Source: Apiotrichum sp. Y4204 (lineage: Eukaryota > Basidiomycota > Tremellomycetes > Trichosporonales > Trichosporonaceae). Taken from it: a stretch of DNA of 64,000 nt. Made by a program: the position numbers and the translations under genes. This document shows, piece by piece, positions 47,800-59,347 of the stretch. The notes under the pieces are model-generated. The model had not been told where the DNA came from and did not search any database. It saw nothing but the letters and a program-made list of their open reading frames with translations. Each line of letters begins with the position of its first letter. Position 1 is the first letter of the stretch. Location of the stretch: positions 248,001 through 312,000 of the forward strand of contig JAMYHL010000045.1 in assembly GCA_025531455.1 (NCBI GenBank). The letters are read 5' to 3'.

Positions 47800-50141
47800 A
47801 TGCATAAGGCGGGAAAGGCACAAGTGCCAATCCGAACATCCAGCTCTCCAGCGCAGATGTTTCCAGTGGATGGGGTCTCTGTTACCGAGTCGCCGGTAGC
47901 ATCTGACAGCACCACCAAACGAAACTCAAGCGCACCCTACCCCACGAGCAACAGATCAGCACGTGCAGATGGTTCTTCACGGCGGTTATCCACAGTATCG
48001 AAAAGTCCCAACGATGCGGAGAACGAACATGCCGATTTGCCAGATCGCAGGAACAGTCGTACTGGCTCCTCCAGTTCATCTCAAGTTCTGACCAGTGAGT
48101 GGCCACACTTTGTTGCTGTACGTGCTGACCACTCAGGCTGTGAGGCGTGCCGCAAGGGCAAGTGCGTACCCGCTGTTCCGCCTGATCACCCGCAATGCTG
48201 ACGCTGCAGACGTCGCTGTGAACCATCACCGCTTGTTCCACCTGATCATCCCGACGTTGCCAAACTCCCATGCGCGCGATGCCGCCGATTTGCTTTGGAA
48301 TGCGTCCGGATGCGTGTCGCACGACGCAAGGGACCAGCTCCAGTGTATGTCCAATGTTGTGTCTGCCATTGTCATTGACCACCTCGCAGGGATCTCAGTG
48401 CAATATCTGATGCGGCCCATGGTTTCCAGGCTCCCATGAGTGGTGACTCCACAACCGGGTTTGCCCCTGTGACCGGAGGTGATCCCAGCGCAAGGTGTGT
48501 AACCAATGCCGGCATCGCTTATGCAGCAGTTCACTTGCATCGATCCCCCTTGTTATTGGGTCTCCGGCTGTTGACATACCGGGGGTCCCGAACAGCTTGG
48601 ACGACGTTGTTGCACCTGCCGTAGTGGACAACATTATCGGCCTGTTCTTTGATTACGTTTATCCTCTCACACCATGCCTTCATCGTCCAACATTCCTTGC
48701 AGATTTGGCAGCCCGAAAGGACAAGACCGACCCGGTGTTCTTTGCCTTGGTTTTAGTCGTTCTCGCGTCAACCTTGGTGCAGGTGCCTCGAGTGTTGGTG
48801 AGCCTGGATAAGAACGAGGTTGAAGCACTGGCACGGAGGTGTGTTCGAGTCGCGAGAGCCAAACTGGCGTACATTTGGGAGGACGCCGTGCCCGTTCAAG
48901 CCGAATTTGGTGAGTCAGATGCGCATACAAGATTCTGACGGCAACAGTTGTGGTGTTCTACCTTGAAGGAATCGTACATCTTGTTCTCGGAAACAATACC
49001 GCCCACGTCGTTGTCACCGCCCAGGCCAATCAATGCGCATTGGCTCTGCGTTTGAACGAAGAGGCAAGCTATGAAGGACTGAACCCAATCGAGTCGGAGA
49101 TCCGTCGTCGGATATATTGGCTGTTGTTCCAGGCCGACAAGAGCTCAGCCTGTCTTCGTGCGCGCACTATCTGCCTGAGACTCGAAGACGCCCCCGGATT
49201 GCGGCTTCCCGCAGAAGTGGACGACGAACAGATTACGCCCGACGGTATTCTGCCACAACCTGTTGGACAAACGCCCGTGATTGCCGGGTTCAACATAGTG
49301 ACAAACCTTTTCCGCATTCTAAATGACGCCCTTCTCCTTCAACGTCGTAAGGCAGCCCCATCGGTGGACAGCATTCTCGCCGACCTGCAGAATATCAATC
49401 AACTACGCGAACGCGTGTTAAATTGTGCTTCGGAGGTTGCCTCCCCCTTAAGGATTCGGTCGGCTTATGATTCCCGCGCGGCAAGGTGGGTACAATTACT
49501 AGGATTGACAAGGCGCTGACAGGCAGTCCTGTGCAGGGTTGGGAAGCGAATTTGAAAGGCCGATTCATGGACTTCTTCACCGGTGCGGCAGATATGGATC
49601 ACATTAACAGCTTCCTTGTCATGCAGGTGGGAGCCTTTCGCCGAGGAATGTGCTAACGATAGGGGAACATTCTTGTAACTCAGCAAGTCGTACGCCTGGT
49701 CCTACTGCAGACACGCGAGTCGCTTCTCTCCCAACTAGCTGTTCTCACTCACATGCCGCTTCAAGGTGTGGGGGCGTTGGGAGGCGTTCAGAGTAATGAA
49801 GTTGCAGAGGATATTGCCTGTGACCTCCTGGATGGACTGAACAGTCTTCCGGAGGAGTGTGTTGCGACGAATGGGCCGTCTCTTGTTCAGAAAGGTGAGT
49901 TGGATTTAGTTCCATTATTTCGCGCTTCTTTGCCTTTGTTCTCTGACCGGCGTCAGTTCGCTTTGTGGCGATCCAGCTCATGGAATGTTCGACATCAGCG
50001 TCCCCTCAGGCGGTGCGAGCGTAAGTACCTGTGCTCAGCATGAACTAACTTCACAGCCAAACATTGCTGATGCAGTTCCTGTCCGTTCTAAGTGTCATTG
50101 AAGGAATGTACTCGTTCGGGAGAGATGTCACTTGTACATAG
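47800..50141 (+). CDS. Zn2Cys6 fungal transcription factor
   Basis: Ten exons (47800-48094, 48137-48161, 48210-48344, 48390-48494, about 48527-48909, 48948-49485, 49527-49626, 49663-49894, 49957-50020, 50057-50141) give about 653 aa. The binuclear cluster is split by an intron: CEACRKGKRRC then CARCRRFALEC (Cys100, 103, 110, 128, 131, 138). The 17-residue loop between Cys110 and Cys128 is Pro/Asp-rich. A long Ser-rich N-terminus precedes it. The fungal regulatory middle region (IGLFFDYVYPLTPCLHRPTF, later NPIESEIRRRIYWLLFQADK) is clear. Acceptors at 48526 or 48529 are both in frame. Target genes are unknown; the tail exons are less certain than the body. Confidence 0.85.
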
Positions 50142-50360
50142 TAGATAGTGGGTAATGGACTGGGCTTCGTTGTGTGTGGATACGCACGAGTGTGCAATTG
50201 CCCAGAGAGACCGATAAGTGCGGTCATTGCGTCGTAACTGATCATCTCGTCATCTGAATGCATGAGGAAAGACGGTACAGAAGCTTGGCCCTAACAAAGC
50301 CCTGTAACACAATGCCGCCAATGTCGCTTTGGTTGAGCTGCTATCTAATAAATGTGTCTC

Positions 50361-51734
50361 CTATCCGACGACACGGTGGAGCTTGTGCATGTCTGAAGGT
50401 CAGCCGCCAGCCGCCATTCACCCAAACTCACCGCTCAACAGCAGGTCGCCCTGTTTCAAGAACTGCTCATAAATGACGGTCTTGTTCTGGGAGGACAGCT
50501 TATCAGTGGTGATGACACCACTGACTTTGTCGATTGTGCAGGCAATGCGCCCGTTGGCAATGAAACGCGAAAGGTCACTGTGGTCAGCGAATAATGACGA
50601 TCGTGTCACGCACCGGTCCACAAATGCTTCACTGACACCGAAAGAGCGGCTCATCCGTTCGAGAGTCAAACTGCGGTAGCTTTCCAGAAGCTGCTGGTAC
50701 GCCTTGATCCGCATCTCGCGAACATAGTACCGGGCATGGGGTGCCAGAATTGGGTTGGGAATGAGATAAGTCTGCTCCACTTCCCCAAGAGCAACGAAGA
50801 ACGCCGCGTAACTGCTCTTGTACAGCGCGTTGGTCATATCGGCAAGAGAAGTGATTGACGACAGGCAGCCGTTGACTTCAGAGCTCGAGATGATCTGCTG
50901 TCAGTCGTGTTCTCCACCATTTCCCGCCCACCTTTGCTTTCAGTGTCTTCCGATCACAGCCAACAGCGGCGGCGAGAACTGTGAGCGCCACAAACTCCTC
51001 ATACTCCATCAGCTCTGTCGCCGTGAAAGTCGAAAGCGAATCAATCAGGAGGTCCGCTGCCTGCTTAAAGTCGCGGATGGAAAGGCAATGAAGAGCACGG
51101 TAGACCTTGAGGCGGTTTCGACGGTCCCAGTCACCACCAGAGTCGATAAGGCTGTACATTAGCTGTGGATTACACAGTAGTTACGCACTCCGATGCTCGT
51201 GAAATGCTGTTGATCACCAACTGGACATCCGATGTGAACAGCCCCATGCGGACCATAGCCAGCACGAGGTCGATCCGCGACCCAAGTCCAGTTGTTTTCT
51301 CCAGGGCGGTCTCCAAGGCAGGAAGTGCGAGTTCCTGTGGACGTTAGATGTCACCTCCAGCTTGAACCTACCTTGTTCCCGATGCGGCACAGGTACATGG
51401 CCTTCGACCTTAACAGCTCGGAGATTTCGCTTTCTCCAAGATTCTCCTCGGCGTCCTTCAGCTTGGTCTCGATAGACTCGAGCTCGGCAGCATTCTTCTT
51501 CTCAAGAGTTTCCAAGAGGCCAGAGGACGGAGGAGTCAGAGAGTTGGCGCGAATGTAGGGCGCCATTTCTGATATCAGCTTTGCCGGTCAGGACAACAAC
51601 GCACCGTCCTTCTCAATAGCGGCCCAGAAGGCATCACTGGCCTCCTTGCGGAGTCGTTCAACATTGCCGATCTGATAGTGCCACTGAGGGACCTTGAGGT
51701 TGGGATACGGGAGAGGAACGCTGTCGTCGGCCAT
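50361..51734 (-). CDS. RPN7: 26S proteasome regulatory subunit Rpn7
   Basis: Lid subunit (PSMD6) with a PCI domain. Exons 51734-51605, 51568-51372, 51334-51189, 51151-50932, 50894-50432 and 50392-50361 give 395 aa. Motifs: PNLKVPQWHYQIG near the N-terminus, then LIDSGGDWDRRNRLKVYRAL (joined across a 37-nt intron) and IRDFKQAADLLIDSLSTFT. The PCI region is SLTLERMSRSFGVSEAFVDR, followed by LSRFIANGRIACTIDKVSGV. Without the last intron (50393-50431) the frame ends in SGEFG. With it the protein ends GDLLLSDMHKLHRVVG, close to the family ending, so the intron is accepted. It is divergent from the dehydrogenase gene. Confidence 0.95.
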
Positions 51735-52240
51735 GTTGCGTAGATAGTGACTGGTATCGGATGATGAAGAAGAGCGAGAGGTGTTGTGGAGAACGAAACG
51801 CGAAAGGATGGCGAGATGGCAACCGTTCGTGCACCAACTTGATAATGTGTACAATGTGTGACGACGGAACGCGCGTCCAGCACACGCCTTCAACACCAAG
51901 TCACGTGATCTCACCAAATGAAAGTGGAGGTTTACGTCATGTATTCTCAAGGTGGTCTCCCCAGTTACGTGTCATTTAGTTGATTATCTCGTTCAGACCT
52001 ATGATGTGTTTTCCCGACCCCGTCCGGTCCTCCCCCCCACCTTTTGGATTCCGAAGATCGGCTAGATTGCTACTGCTTGCGCCAGCTGATTGTCGGAATG
52101 TCGCGAATTCAGCCGAGGTCACATACCATACCGGCCGGCCCACTGATCCCCTTGATTATTGTTGTTGACTCAAACCGGGGGTGCTTGAATTTCTTGATTG
52201 AACTTCCTCCAACTTTTTATCATTGCAGGACAATCACAAG
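51735..52240. promoter_or_regulatory. Divergent promoter, RPN7 / dehydrogenase
   Basis: 506 nt. A PACE-like proteasome element (GGTGGCAAA) was looked for and not seen. A CATTGCAG at 52220-52228 just before the dehydrogenase ATG resembles an acceptor and may end a 5' UTR intron. Confidence 0.5.
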
Positions 52241-53435
52241 ATGATGTCCCTCTCCTCGCTCTCCCGACCATCACGTATATCCGCCCTTCTTGTCAACTCT
52301 GTTCGGTTTACAAGCTCTCAAGCCAAACCGAAGGTCTTGCTTTTGGACCCGATCAACTTGGCCCATGATGAGCTGGAGTCGCTGAAGGCGCAGGCAACGT
52401 TGGTGGTATGGCTGCATTGCTTGGTTTAACGCTCATCACTTCCAGCCTTTCACCAGCACAGATCGTTCTTCCTTCCTCAAGGATCTGGGTGATAACTACA
52501 AGGACATTGCTGGCATCTACCGCCATTTCAAGGGTACCGGCTCCATCAATGTTCGTATCCACCCGTCACACGCCGGGCCTAACCAGTAGATCACAGGTCG
52601 GTTTGATGAGGAGCTCGTCGCCAAACTACCTTCCACCCTGCGCTTTATTTCCCATAACGGAGCTGGATATGACCAAAGTACGCGCCTCAGCGTTCCATTC
52701 TAACAATCAACAGTCTCCGTCGACCCCTGCACCCAGAGGGACATTCAGGTCTCAAATGTTCCGTCCGTTACCGATAACCCGACTGCCGACACAGCGCTTT
52801 TCCTCATGCTCGGTGTTTTGCGGCAGTTTGACGTCGCTTTGAAACAAGCACAATCAGGCCAGTTCCACAAGAACCTTGCTCTCTCCAACGACCCGAAAGG
52901 CAAAGTTCTTGGTATCTTGGGCATGGGTGGCATCGGTCGCGCCCTTGCCAAACGTGCAATGGCGCTTGGTATGACCATTCAATACCACAACCGGTCGCGG
53001 CTTCCGGCTGATCTCGAGCTCGGCGCCAAGTATGTGAGCCGCGATGAGCTCATTTCCACATCCGATGTGCTGTCGCTCAACCTTCCCTTGAATGCGACGA
53101 CGAAGCACACCATCTCAACCTCCGAATTTAAAGCAATGAAGCCTTCGGCTGTTCTTATCAACACTGCCCGCGGTCCGGTGGTTGATGAGAACGCTCTGAT
53201 TGCTGCCTTGGAGGCAGGTGAAATCGCTGGCGCCGGCCTCGATGTCTACGAAAACGAACCCCACATTCCTGATGCTCTCCTTTCCAACCCTCGTGTCGTT
53301 TGTCTCCCGCACGTCGGGACGCTTTCTTACGAGACCCAAAAAGAGATGGAGGCGTTCTGCCTGAGAAACCTGCAGACCGGCCTTTCGACGGGCAAGCTCG
53401 CCAATGTCGTGCCCGAGCAGAAGGGCAAGTGGTAG
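52241..53435 (+). CDS. D-2-hydroxyacid dehydrogenase (glyoxylate reductase-like)
   Basis: NAD(P)H-dependent reduction of glyoxylate or 2-keto acids. Exons 52241-52405, 52446-52550, 52590-52677 and 52714-53435 give 359 aa. The N-terminus (MMSLSSLSRPSRISALLVNS) is Ser/Arg-rich without acids, fitting mitochondrial import. Signature blocks: ITGRFDEELVAKLP, then LRFISHNGAGYDQ, then the Rossmann loop GILGMGGIGRALAKRAMALG. Catalytic Arg lies in INTARGPVVDE, Glu in YENEPHIPDALL and His in CLPHVGTLSYETQ. Intron 2 uses a GTTCGT donor. Substrate preference cannot be fixed from sequence, but fungal GOR1-like enzymes are the nearest match. Confidence 0.92.
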
Positions 53436-56400
53436 CAGATAGATACAGATACACTATAAGTATGTAGAAAAGCTATATCCCCTATTCTTGCCGTCATGCA
53501 TGACCATGCACGGACACGTGTGAGATATGGGAACTGACGTCTTGGACTGTCGTTTGACGAACTATGCTGTAGGGTATGCGGTCCTTCAGTAGGTGCATGC
53601 TGCTGGCACACATTTAGGATGTATTTAGGATGTGATGTGAGTGTTGCCACCTGCAGGTGATGATGGGTTGGCTGTTTTCGATCTTCGAGTTTCGTTCCCA
53701 ACAGCCACGAGCGCCCCTAGTTCAAGCAAGAGTCAGCTACAATGAGTTCGCGACTCATTTACCTATAACCTGACCGATTGGAGGCTCGTGGAACCATTTT
53801 CTGATACCGAGCAGAGCCCCTACCCCATATAGATCGTCAATGGGGGAGGGGCAGCCAGATGACTAGCGGATTTGTCAGGTCAGCAGAATAAAAGCATCGT
53901 GACAGTACATGTGAGTACCACTTGTAGCATTGTACAGGCGAACCTGTGCCGAAAGACGTCTGTACAGTCTGTCGTGTCTATGAACTTTCAAAGTGAGAAC
54001 GCTCAACAAGCATCCAATTCAGAAGGCGCACAGTACTCTGCAGTGTCAGCGCCCCTTCTTTCATGCGATTCTATGTGCTTTGGAGGCAACAACTGAAACT
54101 GCGAGTATCTTTCCAGTAGGAGGCAAATCTGTCCTGGAACTGGTTGGGAAAATCAAAACAATGTTGACAGCGTCGTCTTGGGTCGCAGCTGTTTTTTTCA
54201 ACCCTCTCTATATACTTAGAGGACAAGTATAATTGGGAGAGGGACCTTGCAACGGGGGTTCATGCGCTTGGAGCCTCCCACAATACGTGAAGTACTTAAC
54301 AGTACGGCGCCGAACACACCTGAAATCTGCTGATAGAACAATTGCAAAGGAATGGGTCGATAATATGTGACCAGACCGGGAACTTTAGAAAGTACTGCCG
54401 GCCTGAGGGGTTGTGGGGAAATGAGGAGCGAAAGCTTCAGCTGACATTTTGACATGCTTGAATCAGTCGGTATTGGATACATAGGGCATGGGGCCAACCC
54501 ACTGAGTGAGGGACGGATGAACAGCGTGCTCAGATCGAGCGTGGTCTCAGAAGTTGGTAAATCTGAGCTGAAATGTCTCCTTTAGTGCTCTGACCAAACA
54601 CATATGGAAAGTGGAGACCCATAGTATCGAGGTAAATCGGAATATTGTAAACCCTTTCTCTATTATAGGTCTACCTATCATTGGGCCATACAGCTAAGAA
54701 GCTGTAGTTTGCTCCTTTCTGGGTGGATTGCGTACTTGTGCGGCTTGTTCAACTGGCAACTCATTGGCGAGTGATATTCACTATAAGTTGGTATTCACTA
54801 TAGCCATACCTTCATTGCACTGCTGTACGACTTGTGAGGTCAACTTTATCTGGTGCCGGTCAATCTTTCCTTGCATCACTTTTCCTGAGCAGCGTAAACA
54901 TTCACTGGCCTAAGGACAATGAAGTAGGGAGACCACCCCGGTCAGCTCCCTTGTTTGTGGACAGGAAGTCTTGCCAGGGCGCCTGGAACTTATTCTGCAC
55001 GCTGAAAGAGAAAGTCGAAAACTATGCACCCACATGTAACCGTGTTTGAACCTTGTTGGTCGCGTCATAGGTTGTATTCTGTTGCCGTGGCATGGGGGCA
55101 AAGAAGAGTTGCGGGGAATTGCTGAAGTTTTCTGAAACTTGGGCCACGTGCCATGCCTTTCGTTGTATATGAATCACAAGCTAACCCGCCGAGTGCCTTA
55201 TTAATGATATCACCATGTTATTAATGATATTACATGTGTAGTGAAAAGCAAGGTAGAGTATTCGGCCAATTTGCTCCCCAAATACGTCGCAATCTCATCG
55301 ATATTGTCTTGCCACACCCTTACTCAAGGTTGAACAGGCCCCAAAACTTCTAAACTCTTGGTAGATAATACCAGTGTGGGTCGAAGTTGGATTCCACCAT
55401 TATCACAGGAGGTAGCCTGCGTCGCTTCAAAGGCAGGTAGGATGTACTTTCCTTCTTTCCGCTCGAGCACCATTCTGGTAAACAAGCGCTGTTAACTGTT
55501 GAGAGGGGGATTTCTACTTCCATGCTAGTACTAGCGTTACAGGAAGCCAGCCACCTTGTTCAGGTGCTTTTCAGATAAGTGTATTTTTTTCGCAGGCGTA
55601 TTAGCCTGTAGGACAGCGATAATTCTCTGGGTTGACGACGGCCATAGAGAGGTTTGCTGTGGAACGAAATACTGTCCAGGTACATCCAGCATATCCCCGA
55701 CGCTTGGTTCCGGGTTCCCTTTTCCACTGTACATGCTGGTTACTCTTTTCACGCGCCTCCACTCCGCTGCGTATGCCGTCGTTCGGGACCAGGGCGCCGA
55801 TTGCCTCGATGATAACTGAAATTTGACCTCAACAATAAAACTAGCATGAGCGAGGTTGTCAAGAGCGTCACTACCAACCGATCGGCCGCTAAAGCGCAGT
55901 ACTGAGCCCAAACGGGCAAAACGGGCCTGGAAATAAGTTGTGATTGCCATACATCACCAGGTTCTGAACACCCGGGACTTATCGGCTCATCACAATCCTT
56001 GAAAACAAATTGTTCACTGGCTCAAGGACATTTTTCCAGTCTCATCGACCACTGTTCCCGCACCATCCAGTCTTCCCGCACCCCAAGGAGCATCTTGTGA
56101 TTGAGACCGAGTCATTAGCTTGCGTGTCTACTGAGATACGTTGTTAGGTACTGCGAGAGCCTGATGTCGTTCACTGGATACCTCTGCTATGCTGTTCAGT
56201 TCCGTTAGCTACTTCATCATATAATGTCTTTCTTATCACTAAGACGACTCAATGGCATACGTTATGTTTCCAGCTGTCTATGCGGATGAGATGTCATCAT
56301 CCGGTCCTGCTGAAAGGGTAAAGTTGAAACTTCAGGCATAGAGCGTTTAATGCTCTCATTCTCGGATGCAGTGAATACTGCTGTTCCATGTCAAGACAAT

Positions 56401-57167
56401 TATCTGGGACATTCCAATCCCATAGGAATCTCTTGTTCTCTGTTTCAGGGCCACTACAATGTTTGCATTTGGAGACGAATGTTAGCCTCAAACGCCTCTA
56501 GGCCTACGTCACAATTATATTCCCTCAATGCTTCTATACTATAGTGTGTTACTTTTTTGTTTCTAGGACTGGCTGCCATTCAAATACGTACCCAACTAGA
56601 GCAAAACAATAGCGTCACAGCAACGTTGAAAATTATAATGAGCACACTTGAAATCCATCATACAATTTTCAATTTCAAGCAGGCAGGTGTGTGCTGTCCG
56701 CTCTGGCAACGGTGCATAATGCAGCTTGCATTTGTTTGCCTGTTTAGTACAGAAGGGACGTTTGGCATTGCACATTTGTTGTACTGAAGCTACTTTGTAC
56801 TTAGAATGGATAGAAAAACCGTAATATCTTGTAGATCTTGTAGAACTAGGTTGATAGCTCGGAACTGCTATGAATAGAAGTGCACTACTGAATATGAGAA
56901 GGTAGGTGGAGCAGCTACGTAAGGAACCGGCTCCTGGTAACCACCAGAGCCGTGGAGATGCGATCGACCATGCGAGTGTAGGCGAAGTCAGATAGCGCGG
57001 TCTTGGAGCGGCGAAGGGCGTGTGAAACAGTTCCAAATGTTTGACGACCATTTTCATCCAGGATGCCCAGGTAGGTGCTCAATCAGACACAAGGTCTGTC
57101 TGGGAGTTTCATGAAGCCACTGTGGGCTTCGACAATGTGTATCCATGCTCGTATTTTTGTCTTTTCA
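53436..57167. other. 3.7 kb AT-richer gene-poor block
   Basis: By eye this stretch is clearly more AT-rich than the flanking genes and lacks a frame with family features. It has short direct repeats: TATTCACTATA at 54775-54785 and 54792-54802, and TTATTAATGATAT at 55198-55210 and 55218-55230. One minus-strand frame (55537-55950, 137 aa) is the longest coherent one but matches nothing I recognise. No long terminal repeats or transposase motifs were found. A decayed mobile element or relic gene is possible. Confidence 0.5.
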
Positions 57168-58044
57168 CTACTTAGCCTGAGCCTTGTGCTCGTTCATGGC
57201 ATCCACAGCACGGAGAAGGTCCACGTCGAGTGCAATCTTCTCTCCAAGCCAAGTGGCATGGGTTGTGTGGTCCACAACGTCGTTACCGGTATTAGGGTGA
57301 ATCAATACGCTGCACGGCCCGCGGTTAGCAATGAACCAGGACATGAGTGTTCCGAGTTGCTCCGTGTTGAAGACGTTAACCTCAAACATGGGAATGGGGT
57401 GCGGACCGATGGCCGATTCGAAGACTGAATTCGAGAGTTAGAGAGACACAGAGCACCACATGGGTTATATGACATACACTGAAGTCAGCCAGAGGTACTG
57501 GAGAAAAACGTACGCGATAGACACGAAGCTCGGGGAATTCACGTCTCACAGCCTCATAAAGCTTACGAGCATATTCAACGTGATTGGGGTTGTTGGGAAG
57601 ACTACGCGTCAGTTGTTCACCTGGTTTGATATTGAGGTGGTTGAACAGTGGTTGTACTTGAGCAGTAGCTGTAGCTCGGGCAAGACCTCGTTGCTGGCGG
57701 TCCGAGCGTGTAGGAGCACCATACGCATGTATACCAGTGACATAACACCACAAGCCGGAGGTCATTCATGCTCATCGCATGCAGAGGAGACACACATACG
57801 TGAACAGCACTCACTGGTAGACGTGGAAATCAAACCATGGCTTGCTACCCTTGGCACCCTGCCCATCGTAAAGCGTTGAGTAGTAGGGGCTGCGCTTGCC
57901 ATCTGGACGCGGTGGGTTGTAGACCTGCTTCCCGTCCCCGTTGGGGTCTAGTTCGTTTGACAGCGGCTCCAGGCCGTCCGTCGGATATGTGGGCTTCGAG
58001 GGCTCTCCCACGTCAGGATAGAATGAGGCAAGAGTGTTGGACAT
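57168..58044 (-). CDS. DOPA 4,5-dioxygenase family protein
   Basis: Family of extradiol ring-cleaving enzymes (pigment DODA of Amanita and bacterial relatives). Exons 58044-57815, 57601 to about 57510, and 57424-57168 give about 192 aa. Blocks: SPYYSTLYDGQGAKGSKPWF with FDFHVY, then NNPNHVEYARKLYEAVRREF, then ELRVYR, SAIGPHPIPMFEVNVF and MSWFIANRGPCSVLIHPNTG with DHTTHATWLGEKI. Family histidines are present. The exon 2/3 join is odd. The good GTACGT donor at 57513 leaves the frame broken, while a weak GTTTTT at 57509 restores it with one extra residue. Intron 1 is long (213 nt). Activity and substrate are unproven. Confidence 0.78.
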
Positions 58045-59347
58045 GTTGGAAGTAGATGGAATGGACGGAAAGTGTGACAGACAGACTTGTTTGTGCGACG
58101 GGCGAATTACGGGAGCTCGGCAACTGTCGGTCGGCGTTCGTGGATGTTGGGGAGAATAACGGACAAGCTGCTCACAGGTGAGGTTGTGCAGGCCGGAAGG
58201 AGAGAGCAGAGTGATGTGGAATGAGATGGGCAATGAGAGGAGATATAAAGAGGTATGGCGATTGCAGTGGATTCGCAAGAGAGGCCTGTGCAGGAGGAAG
58301 TGAGAGATCCGCGGCGATGACCAAGCATATCACTATGACGTTGCCATGTTGCCATCTGATAAACCGATCCGGCCGATCCGCGCTCTCGCCACCAAACGCG
58401 GTTTGCCTGCGCACGGGGAGCCCCGGACATGGGCGGCCAAGAGACTGTCTGGCGGTGATTGCGGCCTGTGCGGTGGGACGTAATCCAGGCACGGCTTCAG
58501 GTCACGAGGTCGCGACCACCGAAGCACTACCCCTGCGCCGTCCCTTGGTTCCGTCTGTTCCTTCGTGTTTACCGATGGACCGGTGAGCGCATCTACTCCG
58601 TGCGTCGCAAACGCCATGCACACAAACACTTCCAAACACGGCGAGCGAGAATGAAGCAGATGCTGTTGGATGGACGTGCTAGCGGAGAGTGCACGCGAAC
58701 AAGGTCCACGTACAAACAAACGCGCTGTCTAGTTCCTGATCCAGCTAGATCAGCGAGATCAGCTGCCGAGGGGTACTAACTACCCGGCGTGCCCCGCTCC
58801 TTCTGCAACCTAGAGTCGATCGAAGCTCTCGATCTCTGAACGACATTTCTGCAGTCATTCATCCTTCAGTCATCAACATGTAGTCATTCAATCGCTCATC
58901 TTACCGCTACCTCTCACACGCGCCGGATCTTGGAACGAACATGAGGTGGCTGTTCGTCGTGTTTGTGTCAACATATTGCACTAGTGCTGCTTTCTCCTCC
59001 GATTTTCACCTGTCACGGTTTCTACTCTCATGTCTCGCAGCCCATCGGTTGGAACGAATGACCAGCCAATGCCACCCCGCTTGCGCGTGACACCGTAACA
59101 CGGAGCGCTGAGCGGTCGTTCCAACTTGCCCCCACAGTCGAGTCGTACATACATGCAGTCTTCCTCATGCATATGAAGGAAATTCAACGACTCATAACAA
59201 CACCGACGCCCAACATCACTTTCTTCCCATTCTTCTCATCGCTGTCCCGATTCACTGACATTAACGGCCTCAACACTCAATCATTTTGGCGTTGACAAAG
59301 TGTTTGCCGACATTGTTACTGCTACATCAACACAGTAGTCTACTGTC
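58045..59347. promoter_or_regulatory. Divergent region, dioxygenase / TKL kinase
   Basis: 1.3 kb with no supported gene. A purine-rich stretch on the dioxygenase side (58196-58320) and CA/TC-rich leader before 59348 are visible. Confidence 0.55.

Noticed and set aside
53436..57167. Calling the AT-rich block a transposon
   Set aside because: No terminal repeats, target-site duplication or transposase/reverse-transcriptase motifs were seen.
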